Positions 53,550 to 60,598 of a DNA stretch of 64,000 nt are shown one piece after another. Under the pieces are notes generated by a model that made no database searches, was not told the DNA's origin, and was given only the letters and a program-made list of their open reading frames with translations. Every line of letters starts with the position of its first letter. The first letter of the stretch is position 1. The position numbers and the translations under genes are program-made. Source of the stretch: Lachnospiraceae bacterium (GTDB lineage: Bacteria; Bacillota; Clostridia; Lachnospirales; Lachnospiraceae); NCBI GenBank assembly GCA_019423745.1, contig JAHZAV010000009.1, forward strand, positions 23,422-87,421, written 5' to 3'.

Positions 53550-54359
53550 TTACTGGTTTGCATTTTCATCATCTGCTCCGTCAAGAGCAAGAAGAGCACG
53601 TTTTGCAAGCACGCCGGCAATCAGTTTTCTGTACTGTGCGCTTCCCCTAAGGTTTGTTCCTGTCTCTACGGTCTCCGAAATGTAAGCTCCAAACTTTTTG
53701 GCAGACTCTTTATTTATTCCCTGGGAAAGTAAATTTCTTTCATCTCTTAGACAGACTGCCTTCATCGGCCGTGCGCCAATCACACATCGAATTTCTCCTT
53801 CTATCTGAGAAACACAACAAGTCAAAACCGGAAAGTCAGTCTTTGTATTTCTCTGGGAAAGATAAACTACTTTGACCGGTCTTTTGGGAATTACAATACC
53901 TGTCAGAATATCCCTGTCGTATGGTAGGGCAGCAAATTCTTCCACAGAAACACGTCCCCGCTTATAAAGCTCTACCTGTGCATCCAGTGCCATCATTACA
54001 GTCAATACATCAGAAAATCCATATCGTCCGAAAACACTGCCTCCAACGGTAGCCATATTCCTGAACTGCACACCCACAATATGTCTCACACTCTCCCGCA
54101 GCGCATTGCCTGTCCAGGCATTCAATCCTTCATGCTGTTCCAGCTGACGGAGAGTCACCATAGCCCCAATACGATATTCCTTCTCATCTTCTTCTATCCT
54201 ATCCAATCCCAGACCAGACAGATCAATGGCGGTTCCTACATTTCTCCTCTGCATCTTCAGCCACAGCATGCCGCCAAGAATCACATTACTTTTCTTCTGA
54301 TTCAGTTCGTATGCCTCCTCCAGGCTGGATGCTTTTACATACTGCTTGATCGTTAACAC
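53550..54359 (-). CDS. FAD-binding subunit of the molybdenum hydroxylase
   Basis: A 269-residue flavin subunit. VILGGMLWLKMQRRN replaces the usual GGTDL FAD loop, and the second loop FRNMATVGGSVFGRYGFSDVL is close to the family ATIGGN motif. It belongs to the FAD_binding_5/CO dehydrogenase flavoprotein family and hands electrons to an unknown acceptor. First gene of the operon; upstream (54360-54510) holds only the promoter region. Confidence 0.88.
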   Translation of the reverse strand: MLTIKQYVKASSLEEAYELNQKKSNVILGGMLWLKMQRRNVGTAIDLSGLGLDRIEEDEKEYRIGAMVTLRQLEQHEGLNAWTGNALRESVRHIVGVQFRNMATVGGSVFGRYGFSDVLTVMMALDAQVELYKRGRVSVEEFAALPYDRDILTGIVIPKRPVKVVYLSQRNTKTDFPVLTCCVSQIEGEIRCVIGARPMKAVCLRDERNLLSQGINKESAKKFGAYISETVETGTNLRGSAQYRKLIAGVLAKRALLALDGADDENANQ

Positions 54360-54510
54360 ACTTTTTCTCCTTTACTCTTTCTATTTACTTTCTTTGCAAC
54401 AGAAAAACACACCCCAAAGATCTTTTTTCTTGTTTGATCCGCGGCATGCGTCTTTTCCTTCACAAAAATAGTTCTGTCACTATGATTCAGCTGACTTATT
54501 ATACCACAGG

Positions 54511-54972
54511 TTACAGCTTCTCTTCCACAAGTTTTTTCAGCAGCCCCTGGCATCCTTTCAAGATATCATCGTATGTCCGGTCAAAATTTCCGGTATACCA
54601 TGGATCTGCAATATCTGCAGAGCTTTCGGCAAATTCCAGAAGTTTGTATACCTTATGCTCTGGATCTTTTCCGATGATCCGCAACATATTGCGAATATTC
54701 CAATCATCCATGCCGATGAGATAATCATAATTTTCGTAATCTTTTTTTGTCATCTGCACAGCGTATTTTCCCGTTGTGTCAATGCCATGCTGTCTTAATT
54801 TTTCTCTTGTGCCTCGATGGACCGGATTTCCCAGTTCTTCCCGGCTGGTGGCCGCGGAAGCAATGTGGAAGCAATCGCCCAGCCCCTGTTTCTGCACCAA
54901 GTCACGAAATACAAACTCGGCCATGGGGGATCGGCAGATGTTGCCGTGGCACACGAACAAAACATTTATCAT
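54511..54972 (-). CDS. low-molecular-weight protein-tyrosine phosphatase
   Basis: A 153-residue phosphatase. The P-loop CHGNICRS (Cys8, Arg14) fits CX5R and the general acid is the Asp of ADPWYTGNFDRTYDD near residue 120. These enzymes dephosphorylate tyrosine kinases that control capsule synthesis, arginine phosphate or small substrates. The ATG follows AAAGGAG. The candidate left attachment site of the integrated element lies only 30 bp upstream, so insertion may have separated this gene from its original promoter. Confidence 0.93.
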   Translation of the reverse strand: MINVLFVCHGNICRSPMAEFVFRDLVQKQGLGDCFHIASAATSREELGNPVHRGTREKLRQHGIDTTGKYAVQMTKKDYENYDYLIGMDDWNIRNMLRIIGKDPEHKVYKLLEFAESSADIADPWYTGNFDRTYDDILKGCQGLLKKLVEEKL

Positions 54973-55002
54973 ATCTCTTAAACTCCTTTAAAATGCTGAT
55001 TT

Positions 55003-55013
55003 TCCTTGATTTT
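55003..55013 (+). other. candidate left attachment core
   Basis: tccttgatttt is repeated exactly at 63504-63514 in the same orientation. It lies outside the TGTCGTAAA pair and 30 bp upstream of the phosphatase gene start. Confidence 0.5.
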
Positions 55014-55101
55014 ACGCCACTTTTCGGCATTTCTGCGGCAGAGGCATTTTCATAATTTGCCAGTATAACCTCGCATAAATCTGCTTATTTCAGCCATCAA
55101 C

Positions 55102-55139
55102 TGTCGTAAATTTGTCGTAAATTCAAAAGATTTACGACA
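55102..55139. promoter_or_regulatory. candidate integrase arm-binding sites, left end
   Basis: TGTCGTAAA occurs at 55102-55110 and 55113-55121, and inverted (TTTACGACA) at 55131-55139 inside the last codons of int. Tn916-family integrases bind short repeats inside each end, and the right end has the same pair. Confidence 0.6.
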
Positions 55140-56373
55140 CAGATATTTTACGGTACGCCGTGGACTTCTCAGACTTTGTCTCTGTTAATCTCCTCATTTC
55201 TTTCTCCGCATCTTCAAATCCCACATGGGTATAAACATTCAACGTTACAGAAATATCACTATGTCCCATAATGTACTGCAGCGTCTTTGGATTCATTCCT
55301 GATTTTGCCATGTTGCTGCAAAAGGTATGCCTGCAGACATGTGGCGTAACAAGCGGCATCTGTACTCTGTACATTTTATTGTACTTCTCACGAATATGCT
55401 GGAAGTACTTTTCCCAGTGCAGCGCCACCATAGGCTTCCCGTTTTTGTCCAGGTACAGAAAACCGCTATACCCATCGACCATCGGCTCAATCCTTGGTTT
55501 CTTTCTGTTGGCAAGAATGTTCTGAAAACATTCTTTTACTTCCGGTGTCATAGGAACCATTCGCATACCGCTTTCTGTTTTGGTATCCTCAATGAGATAC
55601 TTCATGTCTCTTGTCCTTTGCAGCTGATGATCCACAATGATCCTGTTGTTTTCAAAATCCAGATTTTTCTTTATTAACCCAACAAATTCTGAGATACGGA
55701 GCCCGGTCTTTAGCAGAATATAAATTCCATCATAATATTTGCTGAAATGCTTATCATTCTTTACAAACTCTAAAAAGTCTCTTTCCTGTTTTGGTGTCAG
55801 GGCATTTCGTGTGGCACTATCATTCACGACAACCGTACTAAGCTGAAACTCAAAAGGATTCTTTATCAGTAAATCATCGTCCACCGCCATCTGAAAAGCC
55901 GGTCTTACAACGCCTCGGATCGTATGTATGGAACTGTAGCCACGCCCGTCCACCTGCTGCATTTTAATCAGCCACTCTTTTGCATCAGATACTTTGACTT
56001 TATCGATACGCTTCTGACCAAATGCCTCTTTCTTGATCACATTGATCACAAACTTATAATTTGCTTTTGTATTATGGCGAACCCCTGTCTTCGTCCGAAT
56101 ATACTTCTCTACAAGATCCAAGACTGTATAATCACCGCCATCCGGTGTGAGATTGCTGTTTAACTCCTTCTGAATCTGTTTTTCTTTTTCTCTTAAGGAA
56201 ATATCATTACGTTTTCCTGCCGGCATCCGGTCTGAAGGAGTCAGTCTCCAACTGTACACCGTCTTTCTTTTGCCACGCGCATCCTGATACTTGTATTCAT
56301 ATTTCCCGTCTTTTCGCTGACTCTCTCCCATAAGTAATTTCCGGCCTTTATGGTCCCTTCTTACTTCAGACAT
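55132..56373 (-). CDS. int: tyrosine recombinase (Tn916-type integrase)
   Basis: The ATG at 56373 behind AAGGAG gives 413 residues. The N-terminal arm-binding domain (RRDHKGRKLLMGESQRKDGK, YSWRLTPSDRMPAGKR, SLREKEKQIQKEL) is the Tn916 Int type. A SAM-like core-binding domain follows, then the catalytic domain with Arg in LLKTGLRISEF, HVCRHTF (HxxR), and GHSDISVTLNVYTH with the nucleophile Tyr near the C-terminus. The frame is intact, so the enzyme may be active. The last codons overlap an inverted arm-type box. Confidence 0.94.
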   Translation of the reverse strand: MSEVRRDHKGRKLLMGESQRKDGKYEYKYQDARGKRKTVYSWRLTPSDRMPAGKRNDISLREKEKQIQKELNSNLTPDGGDYTVLDLVEKYIRTKTGVRHNTKANYKFVINVIKKEAFGQKRIDKVKVSDAKEWLIKMQQVDGRGYSSIHTIRGVVRPAFQMAVDDDLLIKNPFEFQLSTVVVNDSATRNALTPKQERDFLEFVKNDKHFSKYYDGIYILLKTGLRISEFVGLIKKNLDFENNRIIVDHQLQRTRDMKYLIEDTKTESGMRMVPMTPEVKECFQNILANRKKPRIEPMVDGYSGFLYLDKNGKPMVALHWEKYFQHIREKYNKMYRVQMPLVTPHVCRHTFCSNMAKSGMNPKTLQYIMGHSDISVTLNVYTHVGFEDAEKEMRRLTETKSEKSTAYRKISVS

Positions 56374-56484
56374 TCCATTTCTCCTTTCTATCTGCCTGCC
56401 ATAGAAAAGAGCCAAGCTATGATACGCATCTATCATACCATAAACCCGGCTCTGAATCCATCGTGTACTTTCTTCTACTTTCGT

Positions 56485-56718
56485 TTATATGGCAGATAAT
56501 TTTTCGTCAATGAACTGCTCAAATAATTTCCGCTTAATCTGAGGGCGTGATCCATTCCAGAGAATGAACTCAGCATTCGGATTTTCATCGATCAGTTTTT
56601 TCAATTTTTTATCTCCAATACGGAAATATTTGGCTGCTTCCTGTACACTTAAGGTATACTTCCGCCATACTGGAATCTCATATTTATCTGTATGAACAAC
56701 TTCTCCTTCTTTTATCAC
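56485..56718 (-). CDS. xis: excisionase (Tn916 Xis-like)
   Basis: A GTG at 56718 lies 9 nt after AGGAGG and is preferred over a TTG at 56724; the product is 77 residues. IPVWRKYTLSVQEAAKYF, IGDKKLKKLIDENPNAEF and the NGSRPQIKRKLFEQFID ending match Tn916 Xis, a winged-helix protein that bends DNA and directs excision. It precedes int by 111 bp on the same strand, the standard order. Confidence 0.9.
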   Translation of the reverse strand: MIKEGEVVHTDKYEIPVWRKYTLSVQEAAKYFRIGDKKLKKLIDENPNAEFILWNGSRPQIKRKLFEQFIDEKLSAI

Positions 56719-56780
56719 AGGCAATTACCTCCTTTTTTTGTCGTATGTACCGGAATTCTGTTTTTTTGCCTGTCCATATT

Positions 56781-56818
56781 CAAAAGAAAAGTGACCTGCT
56801 TTCTTTGGCAAGTCACTT
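56781..56818 (-). terminator. Rho-independent terminator after the ImmA-like remnant
   Basis: On the minus strand AAGTGAC and GTCACTT close a 16-nt loop, followed by TTCTTTT. The remnant's stop lies within the hairpin. Confidence 0.6.
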
Positions 56819-57115
56819 AAGATTGTTGATTTTATATGTGAAATAGAAACGAAATAGGATTTTATGTGTTTGGGGCACCATAGGGAACGGGTCAAAAGGA
56901 ACAAGCTCAGTTTCACTTAGTAAACTCATGGCAAAACAGTGAGCAAAGAATTCATTTTGGTCATTTTTATTAAAGTTCAGATTTAATAATGATGTAATTA
57001 CCGCAAAATCTTCCGGTAGTTTACCTACATCACCAGTCAACACCAAATTAACCATATGTCCTAGCTCATGTAGTAGAATGCTTTGCGGAGTAGCTTGATT
57101 ATCTTTTCCATCTAT
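56813..57115 (-). pseudogene. ImmA/IrrE-type metallopeptidase remnant
   Basis: Reading the frame upstream of the ATG at 57055 restores ILLHELGHMVNLVL, with the zinc motif HELGH of the ImmA/IrrE family. The frame is open only back to a TAG at 57116-57118, so the first half is missing. NEFFAHCFAMSLL carries the third ligand Glu region. ImmA proteases cleave phage-type or ICE repressors to switch on excision; here no repressor gene remains beside it. The ATG at 57055 lies inside the catalytic motif, so the short frame cannot be the true gene. Confidence 0.75.
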
Positions 57116-57124
57116 CTACCTACG

Positions 57125-57170
57125 CAAAATAAAGCGGCTGTATATTCTAAATTATAGAGATACAACCGCT
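57125..57170 (-). terminator. Rho-independent terminator after the resolvase fragment
   Basis: On the minus strand AGCGGTTGTAT and ATACAGCCGCT (one mismatch) enclose 16 nt and are followed by TTATTTTG. Confidence 0.7.
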
Positions 57171-57194
57171 ACTTGACTAATTTGCAATTTAACA

Positions 57195-57680
57195 CTATTT
57201 TGTATAAACCCATTTCGCATCCTTTTCTTTCTTCCTCCTCAAACCATCTCGCACGCGTTCCGACTGTAAATACTTTTTCTTCTCTAACATTTGAGCCATG
57301 ATTTCTAACTTCAAAACTCCCAGAGATTCTTTGGTAAAAATATCGTTTTCTATAAATCTAACTCCAATACCATAATTCAACAGTTTCATAGACTCTTGAT
57401 AGGCTTCCACAGCATCTTTACCGAACCGCTCTACCTCATTTGTAATAATCATGTCAAATCTGTTTTCTTTTCCATCTTCGATCATCTGATTAAACATCGG
57501 AAGATGTCCACCTTTTGTATAATTATCGTAATACTCCTTAACAAGGACTCCTTTTGTTTGTGATTGGATAAATTCTTTACATATCTTCATCTGATCTTTA
57601 TCCGGAAACAATCTTTTGTCTTTTTCAGAAAATTCCTTTACATAAATAGCAATTTTTAATCTTCTTTTTTCTTCAAACAT
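57195..57680 (-). CDS. serine recombinase N-terminal domain-like protein, degenerate
   Basis: The ATG at 57680 behind AGGAGG gives 161 residues. The fold pattern of a resolvase catalytic domain is visible (KIAIYVKEFSEKDKRLFPDK, KGVLVKEYYDNYTKGGHLPM, ENRFDMIITNEVERFGKDAV), but the catalytic Ser of the YxRVS motif is not in place and the large C-terminal recombinase and zinc regions are missing. It may be a decayed recombinase or a domesticated regulator. It has its own terminator and a good ribosome site, so expression is possible. Confidence 0.6.
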   Translation of the reverse strand: MFEEKRRLKIAIYVKEFSEKDKRLFPDKDQMKICKEFIQSQTKGVLVKEYYDNYTKGGHLPMFNQMIEDGKENRFDMIITNEVERFGKDAVEAYQESMKLLNYGIGVRFIENDIFTKESLGVLKLEIMAQMLEKKKYLQSERVRDGLRRKKEKDAKWVYTK

Positions 57681-57746
57681 CAAATCAGACCTCCTAACTT
57701 TTTTGGATACACAAAAAGTGCCGCTGATTTCTCAACGACACTTTTG

Positions 57747-58116
57747 TCATAGCATAATATAAACTTCTACAGCCAAATCTTTCCAACTGTTTTTGCGAAC
57801 GGAATTTCCAGTAATCTTACGGTAAGCAACTGCCTGTTCGTATGTAATTTCAAAGAAAAAAGTCAATTGGAAATACGATTGCACGTCTTGCAGCTGCCTG
57901 TGCTGCACACAAACATGCAATCGCTTTATAATCCCCGTTTACAACTATCTTGGTATGTCATTCGGCAAATATGGAGTGATTGCATCAACAATATCTCTTG
58001 ATCTTAAATCGTAATTGTTATCCCCAAAATCAATATCTGGTATTTCGTTTTCAACTATAATTGTTTGTATTCCTTTTTGATTATTCTCAAATATTTTCTC
58101 TATTCTACCATGCATA
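57747..58116 (-). pseudogene. frameshifted gene remnant, unknown family
   Basis: Three consecutive reading frames on the minus strand give protein-like text: MHGRIEKIFENNQKGIQTII to ITPYLPNDIP, then KIVVNGDYKAIACLCAAQAA to FPIDFF, then FEITYEQAVAYRKITGNSVR to LAVEVYIML. The joins are single-base shifts near 57950 and 57860. It is best read as one gene broken by two indels. I do not recognise the family. Confidence 0.55.
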
Positions 58117-58220
58117 CTTACTTTTACTATCTATAAAGAGCAAGAAGAAGCCGATCAGGGGAGATTACATTTCCCACTCGGCATCTGTTTAATTCACTTC
58201 ATATTTCAAATCAATTTTCT

Positions 58221-58310
58221 CTAATGAAGAATCTTCGGTTGAACCATACGTTTTCTTGTCCAGAAAAAAATAAAGCCGGAGATTACAACTACAATTCCTG
58301 CAAGTAATCA
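58221..58310 (-). pseudogene. C-terminal membrane-anchor remnant
   Basis: After a TGA at 58308, the minus strand reads LLAGIVVVISGFIFFWTRKR then MVQPKILH and stops at 58221. A hydrophobic helix with a basic tail is the usual C-terminal anchor of an exported protein; the rest of the gene is gone or out of frame. Confidence 0.45.
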
Positions 58311-58383
58311 CCGACTTCTCTGCGTTATAATACCACAAAAGATATCATCATTTACACGATAATCTTCAGTAGCTTTTGTCATA

Positions 58384-58518
58384 TTATTTATGACATGAAT
58401 TTTTATGGTTTGCTAATGTTGTTCCTGCTTTGCTTTTTGCTGCTTTACTGGAAGAATTACTAGCCAATGTTTTTCCAGCTGCGCCAACTTTACCACCATG
58501 ATGGACTGTTTTAGCCAT
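58384..58518 (-). CDS. 44-residue Lys/Ala/Ser-rich small protein
   Basis: A short gene with a textbook start: GGGAGG lies 9 nt before the ATG at 58518. The protein begins MAKTVHHGGKVGAAGKTLAS and ends TTLANHKNSCHK. It is basic, rich in Lys, Ala, Ser and His, with no membrane segment, and contains GxxGAAGKTLAS and AKSKAGTTLANHK, which look like two diverged halves of one repeat. It lies 156 bp after the Panacea-domain gene. An elaborate hairpin leader precedes it (58533-58620). Function unknown; a peptide toxin, an antitoxin or an RNA-binding peptide are possibilities. Confidence 0.7.
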   Translation of the reverse strand: MAKTVHHGGKVGAAGKTLASNSSSKAAKSKAGTTLANHKNSCHK

Positions 58519-58532
58519 ATATATTTACCTCC

Positions 58533-58620
58533 CTTCGCAAGTTCTCCTTGCCAAAGGAACGTCTCTTTGATATTATTAATTTGCGAAGTTAATAGGTCAA
58601 AGAGCACATCTTTGGCAAGG
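58533..58620 (-). promoter_or_regulatory. structured mRNA leader with loop-to-Shine-Dalgarno complementarity
   Basis: On the minus-strand transcript CCTTGCCAAAG (58620-58610) pairs with CTTTGGCAAGG (58556-58546), continued inward by CTCTTTGA/TCAAAGAG and capped by TATTAA/TTAATA. The 9-nt apical loop shows CTTCGCAA (58588-58581). This is an exact complement of TTGCGAAG (58540-58533), which touches the GGGAGG of the 44-residue gene. The loop can thus form a pseudoknot that would mask or position the ribosome site. Confidence 0.7.
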
Positions 58621-58674
58621 GATTAGCCGGGTACAACCGGCTTTTTCTATTGTAAAGACAAAAGTCTAAACAAC

Positions 58675-59679
58675 CTATGAAACAGCAAGCATATTATTGA
58701 TATAATTCGTAATCCCCGTTTCCGTGTTTAAATCATATGTTTTTCTCATAGAAACGAAATATTCTTTAATAGCCTCTTTTGAAATTTCTTCCTGAGAAGG
58801 CTCATTTTCCAGACATCCTTCTCGTGCATCCCTCCAGGGATCTTCTTTATGCGTAATCCTTTCGAGAAATTTCCCACTATACATTCCAAAAGTATTAACT
58901 ACAAGATTGATTACTTCTCTTTCTTTTTCATTAAGATCATTTGATTTTCCCTTCAAAAGTTCGAATCTAGGATCATCAATAGGATCATATTTGAAGCAAC
59001 GAAACATATCATATATTTCAGTATATACCGGACCATGAACCCACGCCTGACAGTTATCGTTAAACAAAGGGATGTCATATTTAGAATAATACAATCCCTG
59101 AATAAAGTATAAAATTTTCTGTAATGCCAGCGGAGTTACTTCTCCTAATTGTTCAAAAATATAAGAAATAACCATCAGCATTTTTGACGGTACGCTGAAT
59201 AAAGCATCTAATTCCTCTATTGCAGACATCCCTTTTTTGTAAGCTGGCTCTGCAAGCTTATCTTTATTTTGTTCCAATAACCTTTTCATTACCCCTGTAT
59301 CCGATAATGCTGCCCGCATAATATCTGAGTATTCTTTTGATGGAATCTGTCCCGCAAGATAACGGGTGATGGTTACTTCTCCAAAACCAAGTGCAATAGA
59401 CAGAGGTGCCTTTCCCAAATTATAAATCTTACCCAGCTTTTCAATTTCCTCTGATGAAATAATCCCTTCTGCTTCACGAAATTGTTCATCCACCTCTTTG
59501 GCATTGTAATCAAGAATTCCTTTTACTCCAACCTCACATCCACATTCTTTGCAATGTGCAGTTGTAATCAAAAAATGATACTCCTTTTCTCGAATAATTT
59601 TCGTTATCGGCGTTTTATGAAGTGCATATACTGTTTCTTTCCTGCACTCCATACAAAATGCCCTCCTTCTTTCTGCCAT
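58675..59679 (-). CDS. Panacea/SocA (DUF4065)-domain antitoxin with MqsA-like N-terminus
   Basis: A 334-residue protein. The N-terminal zinc-binding part has FCMECRKE (Cys9, Cys12) and HCKECGCE (Cys43, Cys46), followed by an XRE-like HTH (about 75-130; LGKAPLSIALGFGEVTITRY). The C-terminal half (about 165-315) has MLMVISYIFEQLGEVTPLAL, QKILYFIQGLYYSKYDIPLF and AWVHGPVYTEIYDMF, the DUF4065 or Panacea domain. Panacea proteins neutralise many unrelated toxins encoded beside them. Here the toxin candidate lies 27 bp upstream. The HTH should repress the shared promoter at 60141-60169. Confidence 0.88.
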   Translation of the reverse strand: MAERRRAFCMECRKETVYALHKTPITKIIREKEYHFLITTAHCKECGCEVGVKGILDYNAKEVDEQFREAEGIISSEEIEKLGKIYNLGKAPLSIALGFGEVTITRYLAGQIPSKEYSDIMRAALSDTGVMKRLLEQNKDKLAEPAYKKGMSAIEELDALFSVPSKMLMVISYIFEQLGEVTPLALQKILYFIQGLYYSKYDIPLFNDNCQAWVHGPVYTEIYDMFRCFKYDPIDDPRFELLKGKSNDLNEKEREVINLVVNTFGMYSGKFLERITHKEDPWRDAREGCLENEPSQEEISKEAIKEYFVSMRKTYDLNTETGITNYINNMLAVS

Positions 59680-59706
59680 TTTATTTTCCTCCTGAGATTC
59701 CTATAT

Positions 59707-60084
59707 CTATTTAAAATAATATGATAATGGGTGCTCTTGTTCGTGGAAAGAAATAACAAATAAATACTGGTCTGAAATTTTGTTGAACTTAATATAAAGT
59801 GATACAGTTCTTTCCTGATTTCCAAATCTCTCTAACAAATTTATATTTTTCCCGAAAATATATAATGTCTCATATTCTCTTCCTTTATGATCATTGGGTA
59901 CAGCATTAGAAAAATCCATTGGTGTTAACCCTTTGATTATATCTAATTCTTCCCTTTCAGATATTATATAATCGGTTAAAAGCTCCCTGTTCTTAGGGCG
60001 AGGGGAGATCTGATACTTTCCAGCCTCAATAGCATCCCAGACACCCTGAAGATATTTTTCAATATCACTTTTTTGAAAGTGCAT
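59707..60084 (-). CDS. candidate toxin, MqsR-like
   Basis: A 125-residue protein with a strong ribosome site (GAGGAGG) that precedes the Panacea antitoxin gene. KYLQGVWDAIEAGKYQISPR, the IIKGLTPMDFSNAVPNDH stretch, YETLYIFGKN and VSLYIKFNKIS-YLFVISFHEQEH follow the order of MqsR, an mRNA interferase (helix, strand with GLxxxDF, then two strands ending in SFHE). Lys and His positions look suitable for RNA cleavage, but similarity is by pattern only. Toxin-first order and shared promoter support a two-gene toxin-antitoxin operon. Confidence 0.75.
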   Translation of the reverse strand: MHFQKSDIEKYLQGVWDAIEAGKYQISPRPKNRELLTDYIISEREELDIIKGLTPMDFSNAVPNDHKGREYETLYIFGKNINLLERFGNQERTVSLYIKFNKISDQYLFVISFHEQEHPLSYYFK

Positions 60085-60110
60085 CTATAATGATCCTCCT
60101 CATCTGTCAC

Positions 60111-60206
60111 ATGATTGGATTTTTATATTTTTCTATCATTATATTACCAATGAGAATCTGTGATGTCAAGTATCTATGATTGATTTTTTTATTTTTTCTA
60201 TCATCA
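60111..60206 (-). promoter_or_regulatory. toxin-antitoxin promoter bracketed by two 31-bp direct repeats
   Basis: A sigma-A type promoter on the minus strand, TTGACA (60169-60164), 17 bp, TAATAT (60146-60141), lies between near-identical 31-bp repeats at 60111-60141 and 60176-60206. Each repeat starts ATGATTG, has a T-rich middle and ends CTATCAT, so each is also a partial palindrome. Their 65-bp offset fits looping or cooperative binding by the antitoxin HTH. Confidence 0.75.
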
Positions 60207-60301
60207 AATGTTTTTCATCGCTCGTGCTACCTACAAAAATTTCTATTAGCGAAATCTGTATAACAAAGTATCTCATATCTTAGATTCTCTGCAACGGATA
60301 C

Positions 60302-60586
60302 TCAACACCTAAACCAGCACTTCCCATTTCTCTTGCCGTTTAATCTCTGAATATATCCCTTTCCCTTTAACAAAGCAACCTTATTTTTGACAGTTCTCTC
60401 TGACTTTCCTATGCTGCATGCAATTTTCTTCTGCGTAATACCAGAATTATCCATAATCAATTGAAGAATAGCTGCCTCATCCAAAAGGCAGTTCAAAGGA
60501 CAAATTTTGCACTTTGAACTATTCTCTGTTGCACTTTGTTGTTGTATAAATTCTAGCCAACAAATCATCTGCTGGCATAAGTACAC
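60302..60586 (-). CDS. winged helix-turn-helix protein downstream of Fic
   Basis: A 94-residue protein; the GTG at 60586 (AAGCAAG upstream) is the likely start, and an ATG at 60568 is possible. KCKICPLNC near residue 26 could bind metal. The rest is a winged helix: EAAILQLIMDNSGITQKKIA, CSIGKSERTVKNKVALLKGK, GYIQRLNGKRNGKCWF. The same wHTH often forms the C-terminus of Fic proteins, and here it starts 12 bp after the Fic stop, so it looks like a split-off domain that may regulate the Fic genes. Confidence 0.7.
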   Translation of the reverse strand: MYLCQQMICWLEFIQQQSATENSSKCKICPLNCLLDEAAILQLIMDNSGITQKKIACSIGKSERTVKNKVALLKGKGYIQRLNGKRNGKCWFRC

Positions 60587-60598
60587 CTTGCTTCTTAC

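Noticed and set aside
58413..58607. 64-codon minus-strand frame overlapping the 44-residue gene
   Set aside because: It covers the structured leader in another frame and lacks a ribosome site, while the 44-codon frame has an ideal one.
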